From NCBI RefSeq assembly GCF_032190635.1, contig NZ_JAVLAS010000001.1:2046001-2110000 (forward strand): DNA of 64,000 nt, read 5' to 3'. The stretch is from Levilactobacillus zymae. Its GTDB lineage: Bacteria > Bacillota > Bacilli > Lactobacillales > Lactobacillaceae. The translations under genes were made by a program, and so were the position numbers. Shown here one piece after another: positions 18,833 to 27,503 of this stretch. Position 1 is the stretch's first letter. Every line of letters starts with the position of its first letter. A model generated the notes under the pieces. It was given only the letters and a program-made list of their open reading frames with translations, was not told the origin of the DNA and did no database searches.

Positions 18833-19363
18833 TCATAAATCATAGCGGTAGAGGAGGTGACGCTCTAACGCCATTGTAGCGGGATTAGGTACGACCAACT
18901 GGTCATCAATTAGTTCGAATGATAAGTGACTTAAAACGTTCTGCGAGCGTTGATTCGTGGCCAAGCTGGTGGCCCACAAAGTTTTAATGGGACTGTGCGC
19001 TTGTACCAAAACGGCCAACAGTCCCCGTAACGCTTCTGGCATATAGCCGTGCCCCCAGAGAGTTGGCGTCAAAAAGTAGCCCAGATCGACAGCCGTCACG
19101 TCTAAGTCCCCCAACGCATCCGCGTGCTCATAGCCAATGACCATGCCGACTAACGGCCCTTGCAGCGACCGCGTGATGGCGTAAGCTAAGGGCTGCTGCA
19201 GATCGGCTCGCAACCCGTTAGCTACGTGCTGATCGGAAAGTGGCAACTGTAACCCTGCCGGTAACGCCACTCTGGGGTCGGTCACAATGGCCTGATAGGC
19301 TTCCAAATCACTCATTTTGAGGGGGCGTAAGTGGAGCCGCGCCGTTGTTATTTCAGGAACCAT
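18833..19363 (-). CDS. GNAT family N-acetyltransferase (RimJ/RimL type)
   Basis: A 176-residue acetyl-CoA-dependent acetyltransferase. The start TARLHLRPLKMSDLEAY and the core DLGYFLTPTLWGHGYMPEALRGLL (acetyl-CoA loop Q/RxxGxG replaced by LWGHGY) follow the RimJ/RimL pattern, ending with the TNQRSQNVLSHLSFEL block. These enzymes often acetylate ribosomal protein N-termini or small amines; the substrate here is unknown. It is divergent from the esterase gene at 19481. ATG follows an AAGGTCAGGGG stretch. Confidence 0.85.
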   Translation of the reverse strand: MVPEITTARLHLRPLKMSDLEAYQAIVTDPRVALPAGLQLPLSDQHVANGLRADLQQPLAYAITRSLQGPLVGMVIGYEHADALGDLDVTAVDLGYFLTPTLWGHGYMPEALRGLLAVLVQAHSPIKTLWATSLATNQRSQNVLSHLSFELIDDQLVVPNPATMALERHLLYRYDL

Positions 19364-19379
19364 CCCCTGACCTTCTTTC

Positions 19380-19407
19380 TTGGTCTAACCTTAATTTGCG
19401 GTACAAT
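19380..19407 (+). promoter_or_regulatory. Possible promoter of the alpha/beta hydrolase gene
   Basis: -35 TTGGTC (19380-19385), 16-base spacer, -10 TACAAT (19402-19407). Confidence 0.5.
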
Positions 19408-19480
19408 AAACGTAGATTAGCTAGTGGTGACATCACGCCACCTTGATTTCTATCATGACTTAACTTGGAGGTTTTTTCAA

Positions 19481-20272
19481 ATGCAAATTGTGAAGCAAGC
19501 CCTCGCTGAAAATTCTCAGGCCTACCTACAAGGCTACCTACGTCAGGATGATCCCACGGCCACCTACCCGGCCATCATCATCGTTCCCGGCGGCTCCTAC
19601 ACCCACATCCCCGAACAACAGGCTGAGGACCTGGCCTTGGCTTGGTCGGCTAAGGGCTACCAGGCCTTCTTTTTACGGTATAGCTTCGTTGCCGAAAAAC
19701 AGCCACTGCTCCCCGCACCGGTGATCGAACTGGCGCAAAGTGTCGCCACGTTACGGCGGCACGCTCACGAGTGGCAACTCCAACCAGAACGCCTAGTGAT
19801 TGCCGGGTTCTCCGTGGGAGGTCACATCGTCGCGCTATTTAACGATCACTGGGCCAGTGCCGAGTTGAACCAGCAGGCGCACACGACCCCCGCGGAAATC
19901 CGACCACAAGCCATCATCCTCGGCTACCCCGTCATCACCCCAACGGCGGGGTTCCCGTCCGATCCCGCTACGCTAGCGCAGTGGACCAACGATCCCGCCT
20001 CAATTGCCGCCGATCAGTTAGTGACCGACCAGAACGTGCCCACGTTTATCTGGGTCACGGCTAGCGATCCCCTGGTTCCCGTCCAGAATGCCTTGGCTTA
20101 CGCGCAGGCCTCCATTGCCCATGGGGTGGACACCGAGCTGCACGTCTTCCACCATGGTCCCCATGGCCTGGCTCTTGCCAACCAAGTGACCGCCTGGAAG
20201 CCGGGAACGAACTTACCCCACGTCGCTCACTGGGTCACGCTCGCCACGGAATGGCTGGCCGACTTAGCTTAA
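19481..20272 (+). CDS. Alpha/beta hydrolase (esterase/acetyl-xylan esterase-like)
   Basis: A cytoplasmic serine hydrolase (263 aa) of the small-esterase type. The oxyanion-hole segment IIIVPGGSYTHIP is near residue 33, the nucleophile elbow GFSVGGH near 110, the acid in TASDPLVP near 200 and the histidine in HHGPHGLAL near 230. ATG at 19481 follows TTGGAGG; an upstream GTG-initiated extension has no ribosome site. The family deacetylates sugars or hydrolyses short esters; the substrate is not shown by context. Confidence 0.85.
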   Translation: MQIVKQALAENSQAYLQGYLRQDDPTATYPAIIIVPGGSYTHIPEQQAEDLALAWSAKGYQAFFLRYSFVAEKQPLLPAPVIELAQSVATLRRHAHEWQLQPERLVIAGFSVGGHIVALFNDHWASAELNQQAHTTPAEIRPQAIILGYPVITPTAGFPSDPATLAQWTNDPASIAADQLVTDQNVPTFIWVTASDPLVPVQNALAYAQASIAHGVDTELHVFHHGPHGLALANQVTAWKPGTNLPHVAHWVTLATEWLADLA

Positions 20273-20286
20273 CGCAATCAGCGGTC

Positions 20287-20327
20287 AAAAAAGGCCTGCC
20301 AACGTCCCCGTTGACAGGCCTTTTTTT
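20287..20327. terminator. Bidirectional terminator
   Basis: AAAAAAGGCCTG / CAGGCCTTTTTTT hairpin between the convergent esterase and PAP2 phosphatase genes. Confidence 0.85.
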
Positions 20328-20330
20328 GCT

Positions 20331-20999
20331 TTAAATTTCAGACTTTTTCAGTAACGGCCAACGTTTCATCATCGGCGCTAACCGGATGTATAAGCCTTCC
20401 GCCACTTGCAGCCACAAGTAGGCGAGTAACGCCGCCCCGAAGGTATCGGTGGGAAAATGTGCATTGAGGTAGACCCGTGAAATCATGACTAAGATCAGCC
20501 AAATAATGACGATAATTCGGACCACCCAGGCCCGCCAAGGTGTGGCGATCATCGGAATCAAAATCAGCCAAATCATGGCCAATAATAGGAACGTTCCGAA
20601 GACGTGACCACTGGGGAAGCTATAGCCGTTATCGATGGCCAGATGCCCGGCCGGTCGGGCTCGTTGGACCACATTCTTGACGACGGCGGCTAACACGTCG
20701 CCCCCAATCAACGTGGCTAGGCACCAGAGTGCGGGGATCTTAAATTTAAAGCCCCACAACAAGAACGCCAACACCACGGTCCAAACAATCAAGAACTTAG
20801 GCTCAACTAGACTGGTGATTCCCCGGTACATCAGGGTCTTCCACCCTGGTTGGGTCTTCTGGACGATGTCCACGATTGACGAGTCCAAGAAGGCCACGTA
20901 AGCGTTTTGGGCCTTTACGAAAAACGCCAGCGTTAAAAAGAGGATCGTGGTCAAGCCGAACTTCCATGGTCGGTCCCGATCCCGGTTAAATAGCATCAT
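20331..20999 (-). CDS. Phosphatase PAP2 family protein
   Basis: A membrane-bound acid phosphatase (222 aa), probably acting on lipid phosphates such as phosphatidylglycerol phosphate or undecaprenyl pyrophosphate outside the membrane. The three PAP2 motifs are visible: KNVVQRARPAG (about 105), YSFPSGHVFG (about 125) and SRVYLNAHFPTD (about 175), set among six hydrophobic segments. ATG follows AAAGGAATC. Single gene; substrate not determined. Confidence 0.9.
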   Translation of the reverse strand: MMLFNRDRDRPWKFGLTTILFLTLAFFVKAQNAYVAFLDSSIVDIVQKTQPGWKTLMYRGITSLVEPKFLIVWTVVLAFLLWGFKFKIPALWCLATLIGGDVLAAVVKNVVQRARPAGHLAIDNGYSFPSGHVFGTFLLLAMIWLILIPMIATPWRAWVVRIIVIIWLILVMISRVYLNAHFPTDTFGAALLAYLWLQVAEGLYIRLAPMMKRWPLLKKSEI

Positions 21000-21108
21000 G
21001 AGATTAGATTCCTTTCGTCATACCTGATTGAAAAAACTCCTCGCATTTGAGTATACCACCCCACCGCTAAAATTCTAGGGACGCGGCGCTTAACAATTTC
21101 CTAAGACT

Positions 21109-21558
21109 TTACCGATGATGCCGCCAAGCGCGCTGGCGCAAGCGATTAACTAGTTCGGATAACAAGAACCCAAAGGCAATCGCGCCGGAGATCATCACGA
21201 CCTGCAGCAAGAAGGTCAGGGCCGTATCATTTTGCCCCAACGCAAAGTTCTTAATCATCTCGTAGGCTTGCCCCCCAGGAACCAGGGGGACCAGCGCGGG
21301 AATGTTAAACAGGATCATCGGCATCTTTTTCCACCGGGCGGCTTGAAGTGACGCCACCCCAATTGCCACGGCCCCCAAAAGGTTTCCCACCACGTACCCG
21401 CCACCAAAGACAATGGTGACCTGATATAACAAGTACCCCAAAACGCCAATCCAGCCGCTCAGGTTCAACGCCCGCCGAGGAATGTTCAGCAGGATCCCAA
21501 ACGCAATAGTGGCGACGTAGTTTCCTACCATGGCAATAACGACTTCCATAATGGTCAT
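21109..21558 (-). CDS. Threonine/serine exporter family protein, small subunit (ThrE_2/YjjB type)
   Basis: A 149-residue membrane protein with four to five hydrophobic helices and the PALVPLVPGGQAYEMI signature of the DUF3815 (ThrE_2) half. In many bacteria the ThrE exporter is one fused protein; here it is split into this half and the adjacent ThrE_1 half 12 bases upstream, the YjjB/YjjP arrangement. The E. coli pair exports succinate and related acids, whereas ThrE of Corynebacterium exports threonine and serine, so the substrate is open. ATG follows AGGAGG. Confidence 0.85.
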   Translation of the reverse strand: MTIMEVVIAMVGNYVATIAFGILLNIPRRALNLSGWIGVLGYLLYQVTIVFGGGYVVGNLLGAVAIGVASLQAARWKKMPMILFNIPALVPLVPGGQAYEMIKNFALGQNDTALTFLLQVVMISGAIAFGFLLSELVNRLRQRAWRHHR

Positions 21559-21570
21559 GTCAGCTTCCTC

Positions 21571-22326
21571 CTAAAGAAATTGTAGAACCATGGCAATTCC
21601 AAAGCCAATGGCCGCCGCACTCACTAACGCCTCGACGCCCCGGACCGGGCCACTAACCAGGTTACCCGCTAGAATATCGCGCACCGAGTTGGTAATGGGG
21701 ACTCCCGGGACTAGGGGCATGACGCTCCCAATGATGATGTCGTCAACACTGTTGCCCAGTCCCAAATGATGGCTCCAGACCGCGAGCAAGCCAATAACCG
21801 CGGCCCCCGCAAACTCCGCTAAGAACCGAATTTCAACGTACTTACTAATCAGATAGTAGACGACCCAGCCCAGCATCCCCACCAAACAGGTTATCCAGAA
21901 ATCGTGCAGGTTGTGACGAAAGACCACTTCCAACGGCCCACTGACCATCGCAGCCGCCAAGAGTTGCAGCCAAAACGGAAAATACTTACTGACGCTATCT
22001 AAATGATCTAACCGATCCGCAAACTGCTGTAAGGTAATCTCCTTCACGGCAAACTCCCGGGATAACTGGTTGACGACCGCAATTTTTTCCAGATCAAAGG
22101 TCCGGCGCTTGACGGGTTGAATCTGCGCCCCTACTTCGCCGTTGATGGCCATCAAAATCCCGGTAATCATCACGAACAATTGGCTGGTTCGGGCCCCAGC
22201 GTTGGTGGCGATTCGGGTCATGGTATCCTCCACCCGCTCGATTTCTGAGCCATTTTCAATCATGATCCGGCCCGCCGTTAGCGCGGTATGTAAAATTAAT
22301 TGGTCGTGTTCTTTCGTCGTTGACAC
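21571..22326 (-). CDS. Threonine/serine exporter family protein, large subunit (ThrE_1/YjjP type)
   Basis: A 251-residue protein with the DUF1212 (ThrE) domain. A soluble N-terminal part of about 120 residues (LILHTALTAGRIMIENGSEIERVEDTM...) is followed by five helices ending in the VPLVPGVPITNSVRDILAGN block typical of the family. I chose the GTG at 22324-22326 because AAGGGAGG lies seven bases upstream; the longer TTG start overlaps that site. It forms an operon with the YjjB-type half. Confidence 0.87.
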   Translation of the reverse strand: MSTTKEHDQLILHTALTAGRIMIENGSEIERVEDTMTRIATNAGARTSQLFVMITGILMAINGEVGAQIQPVKRRTFDLEKIAVVNQLSREFAVKEITLQQFADRLDHLDSVSKYFPFWLQLLAAAMVSGPLEVVFRHNLHDFWITCLVGMLGWVVYYLISKYVEIRFLAEFAGAAVIGLLAVWSHHLGLGNSVDDIIIGSVMPLVPGVPITNSVRDILAGNLVSGPVRGVEALVSAAAIGFGIAMVLQFL

Positions 22327-22442
22327 GGTGCCGCCTCCCTTGTTCAAACGAAACCGTCGCCGATGTCGTTCATAACTTTTTTAATTATTATACGTCAGCT
22401 ATTTCTAAAACGACACTTTAATCTGGCCAAATAAAAACCGGA

Positions 22443-22470
22443 CACCGGTGCGTTCAGCCGCACCGGTGCC
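22443..22470 (-). terminator. Terminator of the DtxR-family regulator gene
   Basis: CACCGGTGCG / CGCACCGGTG hairpin followed by a T-rich stretch on the minus strand. Confidence 0.75.
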
Positions 22471-22484
22471 CGATTTTCATTAAT

Positions 22485-23132
22485 TTACTTCACAAAAATA
22501 TAGTGGGCCGCCTTGTAACTGACGATTAATTCCGCATCGTCGGTCAGGTTGCGCACCGTGACGGGACCCTCAAACGGATCGTGTTTCTCAATCTTCAGTT
22601 GATCCCCGATGTCCAACTTCAGGTCACCCAAATACGTTAGGAGGTCATGGTTGTCAATAAACCGATCCACGGTCACCACACTTCCATCCTTCGCGTCGTT
22701 TAAGACGGTGTGACTATCCTCGTGATAGTGCCCGAAACGGTCGGGGATGACCCCACCGTGCGGACAATGGGTTGGATGCCCCAACATGTCATCCAAGGCA
22801 TTAACCAACTTCGGACTCGTCACGTGTTCTAAGACTTCGGCTTCATCGTGAACGTCGGGCAGTTCATAACCCAGCTTTTCCACTAAGAAGTCTTCCCAGA
22901 TTCGGTGCTTCCGCACTAAATCCTCGGCCAACCGAATCCCCTTGCTGGTTAACGAAATTCCCGCATACGGGGTATGTTCCGCTAACCCTTCGGCGGCCAT
23001 CTTATTGACCATTTCGGTCACTGAACCGGCTGCAATGTTCAAACTAATGGCGATTTGCTTGTTAGAAACCTTCTTTTGCTTCCCGCCCAGTTCGAAAATA
23101 ATCTTTAAATAGTCCTCCTTCATCGGAGTCAT
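22485..23132 (-). CDS. Metal-dependent transcriptional regulator, DtxR/MntR family
   Basis: An iron- or manganese-sensing repressor (215 aa). Domains: N-terminal winged helix (KEDYLKIIFELGG...SVTEMVNKMAAEGL, 1-70), metal-binding dimerisation domain with the HPTHCPHGG cluster near 125, and a C-terminal FeoA/SH3-like domain (about 145-215). Length and the presence of the third domain match DtxR/IdeR-like and streptococcal MntR-type (ScaR) proteins. It is followed on the same strand by nothing, and the CDF transporter gene lies just upstream, so metal homeostasis is the likely theme. ATG follows GAGGTG. Confidence 0.9.
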   Translation of the reverse strand: MTPMKEDYLKIIFELGGKQKKVSNKQIAISLNIAAGSVTEMVNKMAAEGLAEHTPYAGISLTSKGIRLAEDLVRKHRIWEDFLVEKLGYELPDVHDEAEVLEHVTSPKLVNALDDMLGHPTHCPHGGVIPDRFGHYHEDSHTVLNDAKDGSVVTVDRFIDNHDLLTYLGDLKLDIGDQLKIEKHDPFEGPVTVRNLTDDAELIVSYKAAHYIFVK

Positions 23133-23214
23133 ACTTTGTTCACCTCATCTAAATCGACACTCAATAGTCATCATGACGTTAGCGGCACGTTCGCAAGGTC
23201 ACTCATGCCGCCAA

Positions 23215-24099
23215 TCATTTTGTTTGTAAAAACAACGATTCATCCTTACCACGGTGGCACTCCGCCTGAATCGTAACGTGATTCACGTTGTACTTGTGAC
23301 ACAGTAACGCTTCGATCTGCCGGTAAACCGGCTCAACCTGACTTAGCGGTAGGTCCGCCATGTTGACGTGCACGGAGAATACCACGTTATTTTCGTCAAT
23401 CTGCCAGGCATGCAGATGATGCACCCCTTCAATCTGAGGTAATGCGCAAATATCGTGGGCAATCGCCTCATAATCGAGCCGTGGGGCGCCTTCCATCAGG
23501 ATATCGAAGGTCTGTTTGACAATCGGCCAGGACTCATAAATGATGTACACCGCCACCAGTAAACTAATCAGCGGATCCACCCAGCTGATCTGCCAAAAGG
23601 TGATCAAGACGGCCCCCACAATCACGCCAATCGATGCCAAGGCATCGCTGAGCAAATGCAGGTAGGTCGCCCGAATATTGAGGTTGTGTTTCGCCCCTTG
23701 ATTCAAGAGCAACGTAGACAACAAGTTGGCCGCGAAGCTAATCACCGCCACCAGGAGCATCACATCGCCCTTGACCGGTTGCGGATGCAACAATCGACGG
23801 ACGGCTTCAACACCCAGTCCAACGGACACCAAGATCAGCAACCCCGAGTTTAGCAAGGCGGTCAAAATCTCTACGCGTCGGTAGCCGAAGGTGTTCTGCC
23901 GAGTCTGCCGGCGACCACCAATTCGGTGGGCCACGTAGCTCAAAATGACGGATAGGGCATCCCCTAAATTATGAAAGGCATCCGAAAGTAATGACAGACT
24001 CCCCGAAAGGATTCCTCCCAATAATTCAAATACGGTGATTACCACATTCAAGACGGTGACGAGTAAAAACCGACCACCCGTCAATCCACTCTTCTCCAT
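23215..24099 (-). CDS. Cation diffusion facilitator family transporter
   Basis: A six-helix divalent metal/proton antiporter (294 aa), CzcD-like, that exports zinc or a related metal. Transmembrane metal-site motifs SDAFHNLGD (about 45) and HLLSDALAS (about 155) give the HD-HD pattern of zinc-type CDF members, and the cytoplasmic C-terminal domain begins near 210 with HHLHAWQID. ATG at 24097-24099 was preferred over a TTG seven codons upstream. The neighbouring DtxR-type regulator is on the same strand 82 bases downstream. Confidence 0.9.
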   Translation of the reverse strand: MEKSGLTGGRFLLVTVLNVVITVFELLGGILSGSLSLLSDAFHNLGDALSVILSYVAHRIGGRRQTRQNTFGYRRVEILTALLNSGLLILVSVGLGVEAVRRLLHPQPVKGDVMLLVAVISFAANLLSTLLLNQGAKHNLNIRATYLHLLSDALASIGVIVGAVLITFWQISWVDPLISLLVAVYIIYESWPIVKQTFDILMEGAPRLDYEAIAHDICALPQIEGVHHLHAWQIDENNVVFSVHVNMADLPLSQVEPVYRQIEALLCHKYNVNHVTIQAECHRGKDESLFLQTK

Positions 24100-24294
24100 C
24101 AAAACCGCCCCCGTTACCAAACTGTCTCTATTATGGCAGAGTTTTGGTGGAAAGAAAAGCCGGTTTTAGGGGAACCTGATTAATCCAAATAAAAAGTGGC
24201 CCCACCACCACGTGAAACCACTTTCTTTACTATTATATAGCATGTATTTTGATCAACATGCTTTTCATCAAAGTCAACGTTCAGCCACAGGTCC

Positions 24295-24855
24295 TTAAGC
24301 CAGCGTCGTTTGGACCAAGTGTTCCGGCTTGATGTGGGCCGTCAAGCGTTCGTAGGCAAAGTCTTGCACGCCCGTTAACCCCACGCTATCCAAGTCGATT
24401 TTCCCCGTTTCACTAAAGCCATTTTTCTTAATAATGTGTTGCATTGCCAGGTTGTGCGGGTGCGTATCGATCCGAATACTTTCGATATTAGCCGCCTGAT
24501 CGATCTGCGTAAATAACCGTTGGAATAGTTCCCCGGCTAACCCGCGGCCGTGATGGTGGGCTGAAACGGCTACCCGGTGAATTGCCAAGTAGGACGCATC
24601 ATGCGTCAGCCACTGACCGTCAATTTCACGATACGTTGGGTCAACGCCAGGAATAATGGCCGCCGTCCCTAAAATTTCATGATTTTCCTCCAAGACAACC
24701 GTCCACCCCTGGTGAATGTCGTCAACTAAGACCGCCGTGTTCGGGTAAATTCCCTGCCATTGGTCAATGGATTGCGCCGCCAAAAGGTCGCGTCCGTCCC
24801 GAATAATTGCTTCGATTTCTGGTAAATCAGCCATAGTAGCTTGTCGTAACAGCAT
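24295..24855 (-). CDS. GNAT family N-acetyltransferase
   Basis: A 186-residue acetyltransferase. The N-terminal RQATMADLPEIEAII is typical of GNAT strand-1/helix-1 and the acetyl-CoA loop is VSAHHHGRGLAGELF (about 110-125), followed by SIRIDTHPHNLAMQHIIKKNGF. Substrate unknown. ATG follows AAGGATGGTG. No operon partner. Confidence 0.87.
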   Translation of the reverse strand: MLLRQATMADLPEIEAIIRDGRDLLAAQSIDQWQGIYPNTAVLVDDIHQGWTVVLEENHEILGTAAIIPGVDPTYREIDGQWLTHDASYLAIHRVAVSAHHHGRGLAGELFQRLFTQIDQAANIESIRIDTHPHNLAMQHIIKKNGFSETGKIDLDSVGLTGVQDFAYERLTAHIKPEHLVQTTLA

Positions 24856-25364
24856 GTGTCACACCATCCTTTATAAATTCAATTTAAAATTGATTTTGTT
24901 ATAGTAACACGTTCGTTTCAAAAAACAACAATCTAAGCTCACTTTTTTGGGCTAAAAAAGTCATAAGAAGGTGAAAGCTTGATAAACCAAGCTTTCGCCT
25001 TCTCATCGTTTTATCATTTAAAGGAACTCCCACCAGCAGAAAGCCCCCATCGAAGAACCTTCTAAACTCCGATGGGGGCCTGCAGAGGCAAGCGAGGCGA
25101 GTGAAAATCAAAACACGTTAATTTTCAAAAACACGTCGTATTAATTACGATCGCTTACGTTAGCTTGTGCTAGCGTAGTCCAGCGCAAAGATAAACGCGC
25201 TATTACTCTTGGTTATTCGCCTGGTTTCACAACACGTTAACAACATGAATGTCTGCTAACCCAGCCAGAAGATCGATTAGCATCGAAGGTTTTGACTGCC
25301 CTAGTTTGTGAGTCCTCCGCATCTTTAGACTACCATTCTTAGGTACCCGGTACAATCAAAAAGC
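24856..25364. other. Gene-free structured intergenic region (509 bp)
   Basis: No plausible gene is seen. The region holds two strong hairpins, at 24966-25003 (GAAGGCGAAAGCTTG stem, followed by TTTTT on the minus strand) and 25043-25079 (GCCCCCATCG stem). Weaker pairs lie at 25101-25126 and 25154-25178. This could be the 3' end of a minus-strand non-coding RNA that terminates at 24966; no known RNA family was recognised. Confidence 0.45.
24966..25003 (-). terminator. Strong hairpin terminator (minus strand)
   Basis: A 15-16 bp stem (AGAAGGYGAAAGCTTG) with a six-base loop, followed by TTATGACTTTTT on the minus strand. There is no coding gene directly upstream on that strand except the MerR gene 360 bases away. 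Confidence 0.65.
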
Positions 25365-25808
25365 CTAATTTTCCGCGTCGACGAGTTGAAAGTGCCAGCC
25401 CGTTGCTTCGCGTTTGGCAACCAGGTGCTTCGTGGGGTCCGGATCAAACTGACCTAAGTCCACCATCGCCGTGTGATCCGTCACCTCTAGATTGATAAAC
25501 CGGTCCTCAAAAAACGACCGGAGTGCGTCTAGGTAAACGTCCCGTTGGCGGGCCTGTTTTACCGCACTGGTTAACGTATAGCCATCGGCCAAATAACTTT
25601 TAATCAATTGGACCTGTAGCATCGTTTTGTACGTAAACTTGCGATTACTATTATCCGTCACCGTCCGACTTTGAATGTACCCCTTACTTTCCCAATACCT
25701 TAGCTTACTTTGGGCAACGCCCGTGGCCCGAGAAACATCGCCAATCCCCAGAGTTACCCCATCAATCGGAATCTTTTTTATCAGATTGGTCATTTTATTG
25801 GTGAGCAT
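25365..25808 (-). CDS. MerR family transcriptional regulator
   Basis: A 147-residue activator/repressor with an N-terminal MerR winged helix: LGIGDVSRATGVAQSKLRYWESKGYIQSR (about residues 20-50), then the second half through residue 90. The C-terminal effector region is short and contains no cysteines, so it is not a metal sensor. It is divergent from the drug exporter at 26016, and the two -35 boxes form an inverted repeat, so it probably controls that exporter. ATG follows AAAGGAGG. Confidence 0.88.
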   Translation of the reverse strand: MLTNKMTNLIKKIPIDGVTLGIGDVSRATGVAQSKLRYWESKGYIQSRTVTDNSNRKFTYKTMLQVQLIKSYLADGYTLTSAVKQARQRDVYLDALRSFFEDRFINLEVTDHTAMVDLGQFDPDPTKHLVAKREATGWHFQLVDAEN

Positions 25809-25912
25809 TGTTGCCCCACCTCCTTTAATCTAGTTTTACCGTTAAGTCGCCAATGAAAGCGGTTGTGAATATTGTTAGTCGATTTAATAACTATGTCGGC
25901 TTTTCTCTCAAC

Positions 25913-25940
25913 AGTATATATTTTATAAAACACGTGTCAA
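25913..25940 (-). promoter_or_regulatory. Promoter of the MerR gene
   Basis: Minus-strand -35 TTGACA (25935-25940), 16-base spacer, -10 TATACT (25913-25918). Confidence 0.65.
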
Positions 25941-25951
25941 GCTAGTTGACA
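25935..25951. promoter_or_regulatory. Inverted-repeat operator between MerR and MFS genes
   Basis: TGTCAA-N5-TTGACA. The arms are the -35 boxes of the two divergent promoters, so a protein bound here would affect both genes. Binding by the MerR protein is inferred from position only. Confidence 0.5.
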
Positions 25952-25974
25952 ATTAACCGCAATCTGAGTATATT
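25946..25974 (+). promoter_or_regulatory. Promoter of the MFS drug exporter
   Basis: -35 TTGACA (25946-25951), 17-base spacer, -10 TATATT (25969-25974). Confidence 0.7.
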
Positions 25975-26015
25975 TGTTCCAGAAATAATTTTAGAGATAA
26001 AAGAGGGAATTAATT

Positions 26016-27503
26016 TTGGGAAATGCACTTGATACCAACGGCAAGTCCTATAATCGGACGTTACTTGTCGTTCTCCTATTGGTCGGTTCATTCTGTACGG
26101 TCTTAAATCAAACGATTTTATCGACCGCCTTTCCGACCTTAATGAAGGCATTCGACGTATCCACGTCAACCGTCCAATGGTTGACAACGGGATTCTTGCT
26201 GGTTAACGGGATTATGATCCCCATCAGCGCTTGGCTGATTAACACCATCAGTTCCAAGTGGCTCTACATTGGCGCGATGTCCATCTTCTTAGCCGGGACC
26301 ATCCTGTGCTGGACGGCGCTTAACTTTCCGATGCTTTTGATCGGACGGCTGGTCCAAGCCGTCGGGGTCGGGGTGTCGATGCCGTTACTGCAAACCATGA
26401 TGCTGACCATCTTCCCCGCTAACAAACGGGGAACGGCCATGGGGTTAGCCGGCATCGTAATCGGCCTAGCCCCCGCAATTGGCCCGACCCTGTCCGGGTG
26501 GGTCATCGACAACTGGACTTGGCGGGACCTCTTCGGCATGATCATTCCGATTGTGGCCGTGGTCTTAATCGCCAGCTTCTGGGTGATGCGCAGTGTCTTG
26601 GAAACTAAGCGCGAACCGTTAGACGTGTGGTCGGTGATTCTCTCGACCATCGGGTTTGGGAGCATGTTATACGGCTTCTCCTCCGTGGGGGACGACGGTT
26701 GGGGCAGTACCATCGTGCTGACCACCCTGATTGTCGGGGTCATCTTCGTCGCCCTGTTCATCTGGCGGCAATTAGTCATGGACGATCCGTTCTTGAACTT
26801 CCGGGTTTACAAGTCTAAGGAATTCACGGTTTCGGCCATCTTAAGTTCCGTGGTCATGATGGCCATGGTCGGGGTCGAAATGGTGATCCCACTGTATCTG
26901 CAAATGGTCAAAGACATGTCCGCCTTTCATTCCGGGTTAACCCTGTTAGCCGGGGCCTTGATGATGGGGGTTATGAGTCCGATCACCGGGCGGGCCTTCG
27001 ACCGGTTCGGCGCTAAGCGGCTGGCCTTAATGGGGATGTTCCTGTTAACGGTCGGGACGATTCCGTTTGCCTGGATTACCAAGGACAGTGCCACCATCTA
27101 CATCGTGATCCTCTACGCCGTCCGGATGTTCGGGATTGCCATGGTCATGATGCCCGCAACCACTGCCGGGATGAACGCTCTTCCAATGAATATGATTAGT
27201 CACGGGACCGCCGTGAACAACACCCAACGGCAAGTGGCCAGTTCTGTAGGGACCGCCATCATGGTCAGCGTGTTGACTAACGTTACCAAAAACGGGATGC
27301 CGGCTAAGCACGTCTTAACCACTAATCCCCTGAGTTACGCTAACCAAGCCATTAACGCCACCTTATCCGGTTACCACGCAGCCTTCTGGATTGCCATTGG
27401 TTTCAGTGTGGTCGCCTTGATTGTGGCCATGTTCTTAAAGGGCAACCGCAATCACTCAACCCACTTAGCGGATGAAGACGCACAACAAGGAGGTGCCGCC
27501 TAA
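26016..27503 (+). CDS. DHA2 family drug:proton antiporter (MFS)
   Basis: A 495-residue transporter with 14 predicted membrane segments, as in the EmrB/QacA (DHA2) family of multidrug exporters. Motif A-like GRLVQAVGVGVSMPL, the motif C segment GLAGIVIGLAPAIGPTLSGWVID (about 145-167) and the WRDLFGMIIP helix start are clear. The start is TTG at 26016, after AGAGGG; no in-frame ATG lies nearby. The stop overlaps the start of the DUF4811 gene (TAATG), so the two are translationally coupled. Confidence 0.9.
   Translation: MGNALDTNGKSYNRTLLVVLLLVGSFCTVLNQTILSTAFPTLMKAFDVSTSTVQWLTTGFLLVNGIMIPISAWLINTISSKWLYIGAMSIFLAGTILCWTALNFPMLLIGRLVQAVGVGVSMPLLQTMMLTIFPANKRGTAMGLAGIVIGLAPAIGPTLSGWVIDNWTWRDLFGMIIPIVAVVLIASFWVMRSVLETKREPLDVWSVILSTIGFGSMLYGFSSVGDDGWGSTIVLTTLIVGVIFVALFIWRQLVMDDPFLNFRVYKSKEFTVSAILSSVVMMAMVGVEMVIPLYLQMVKDMSAFHSGLTLLAGALMMGVMSPITGRAFDRFGAKRLALMGMFLLTVGTIPFAWITKDSATIYIVILYAVRMFGIAMVMMPATTAGMNALPMNMISHGTAVNNTQRQVASSVGTAIMVSVLTNVTKNGMPAKHVLTTNPLSYANQAINATLSGYHAAFWIAIGFSVVALIVAMFLKGNRNHSTHLADEDAQQGGAA

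Noticed and set aside
24899-25111. 70-residue minus-strand open frame in the gene-free region
   Set aside because: It overlaps two strong hairpins, has no good ribosome site and an unconvincing composition.
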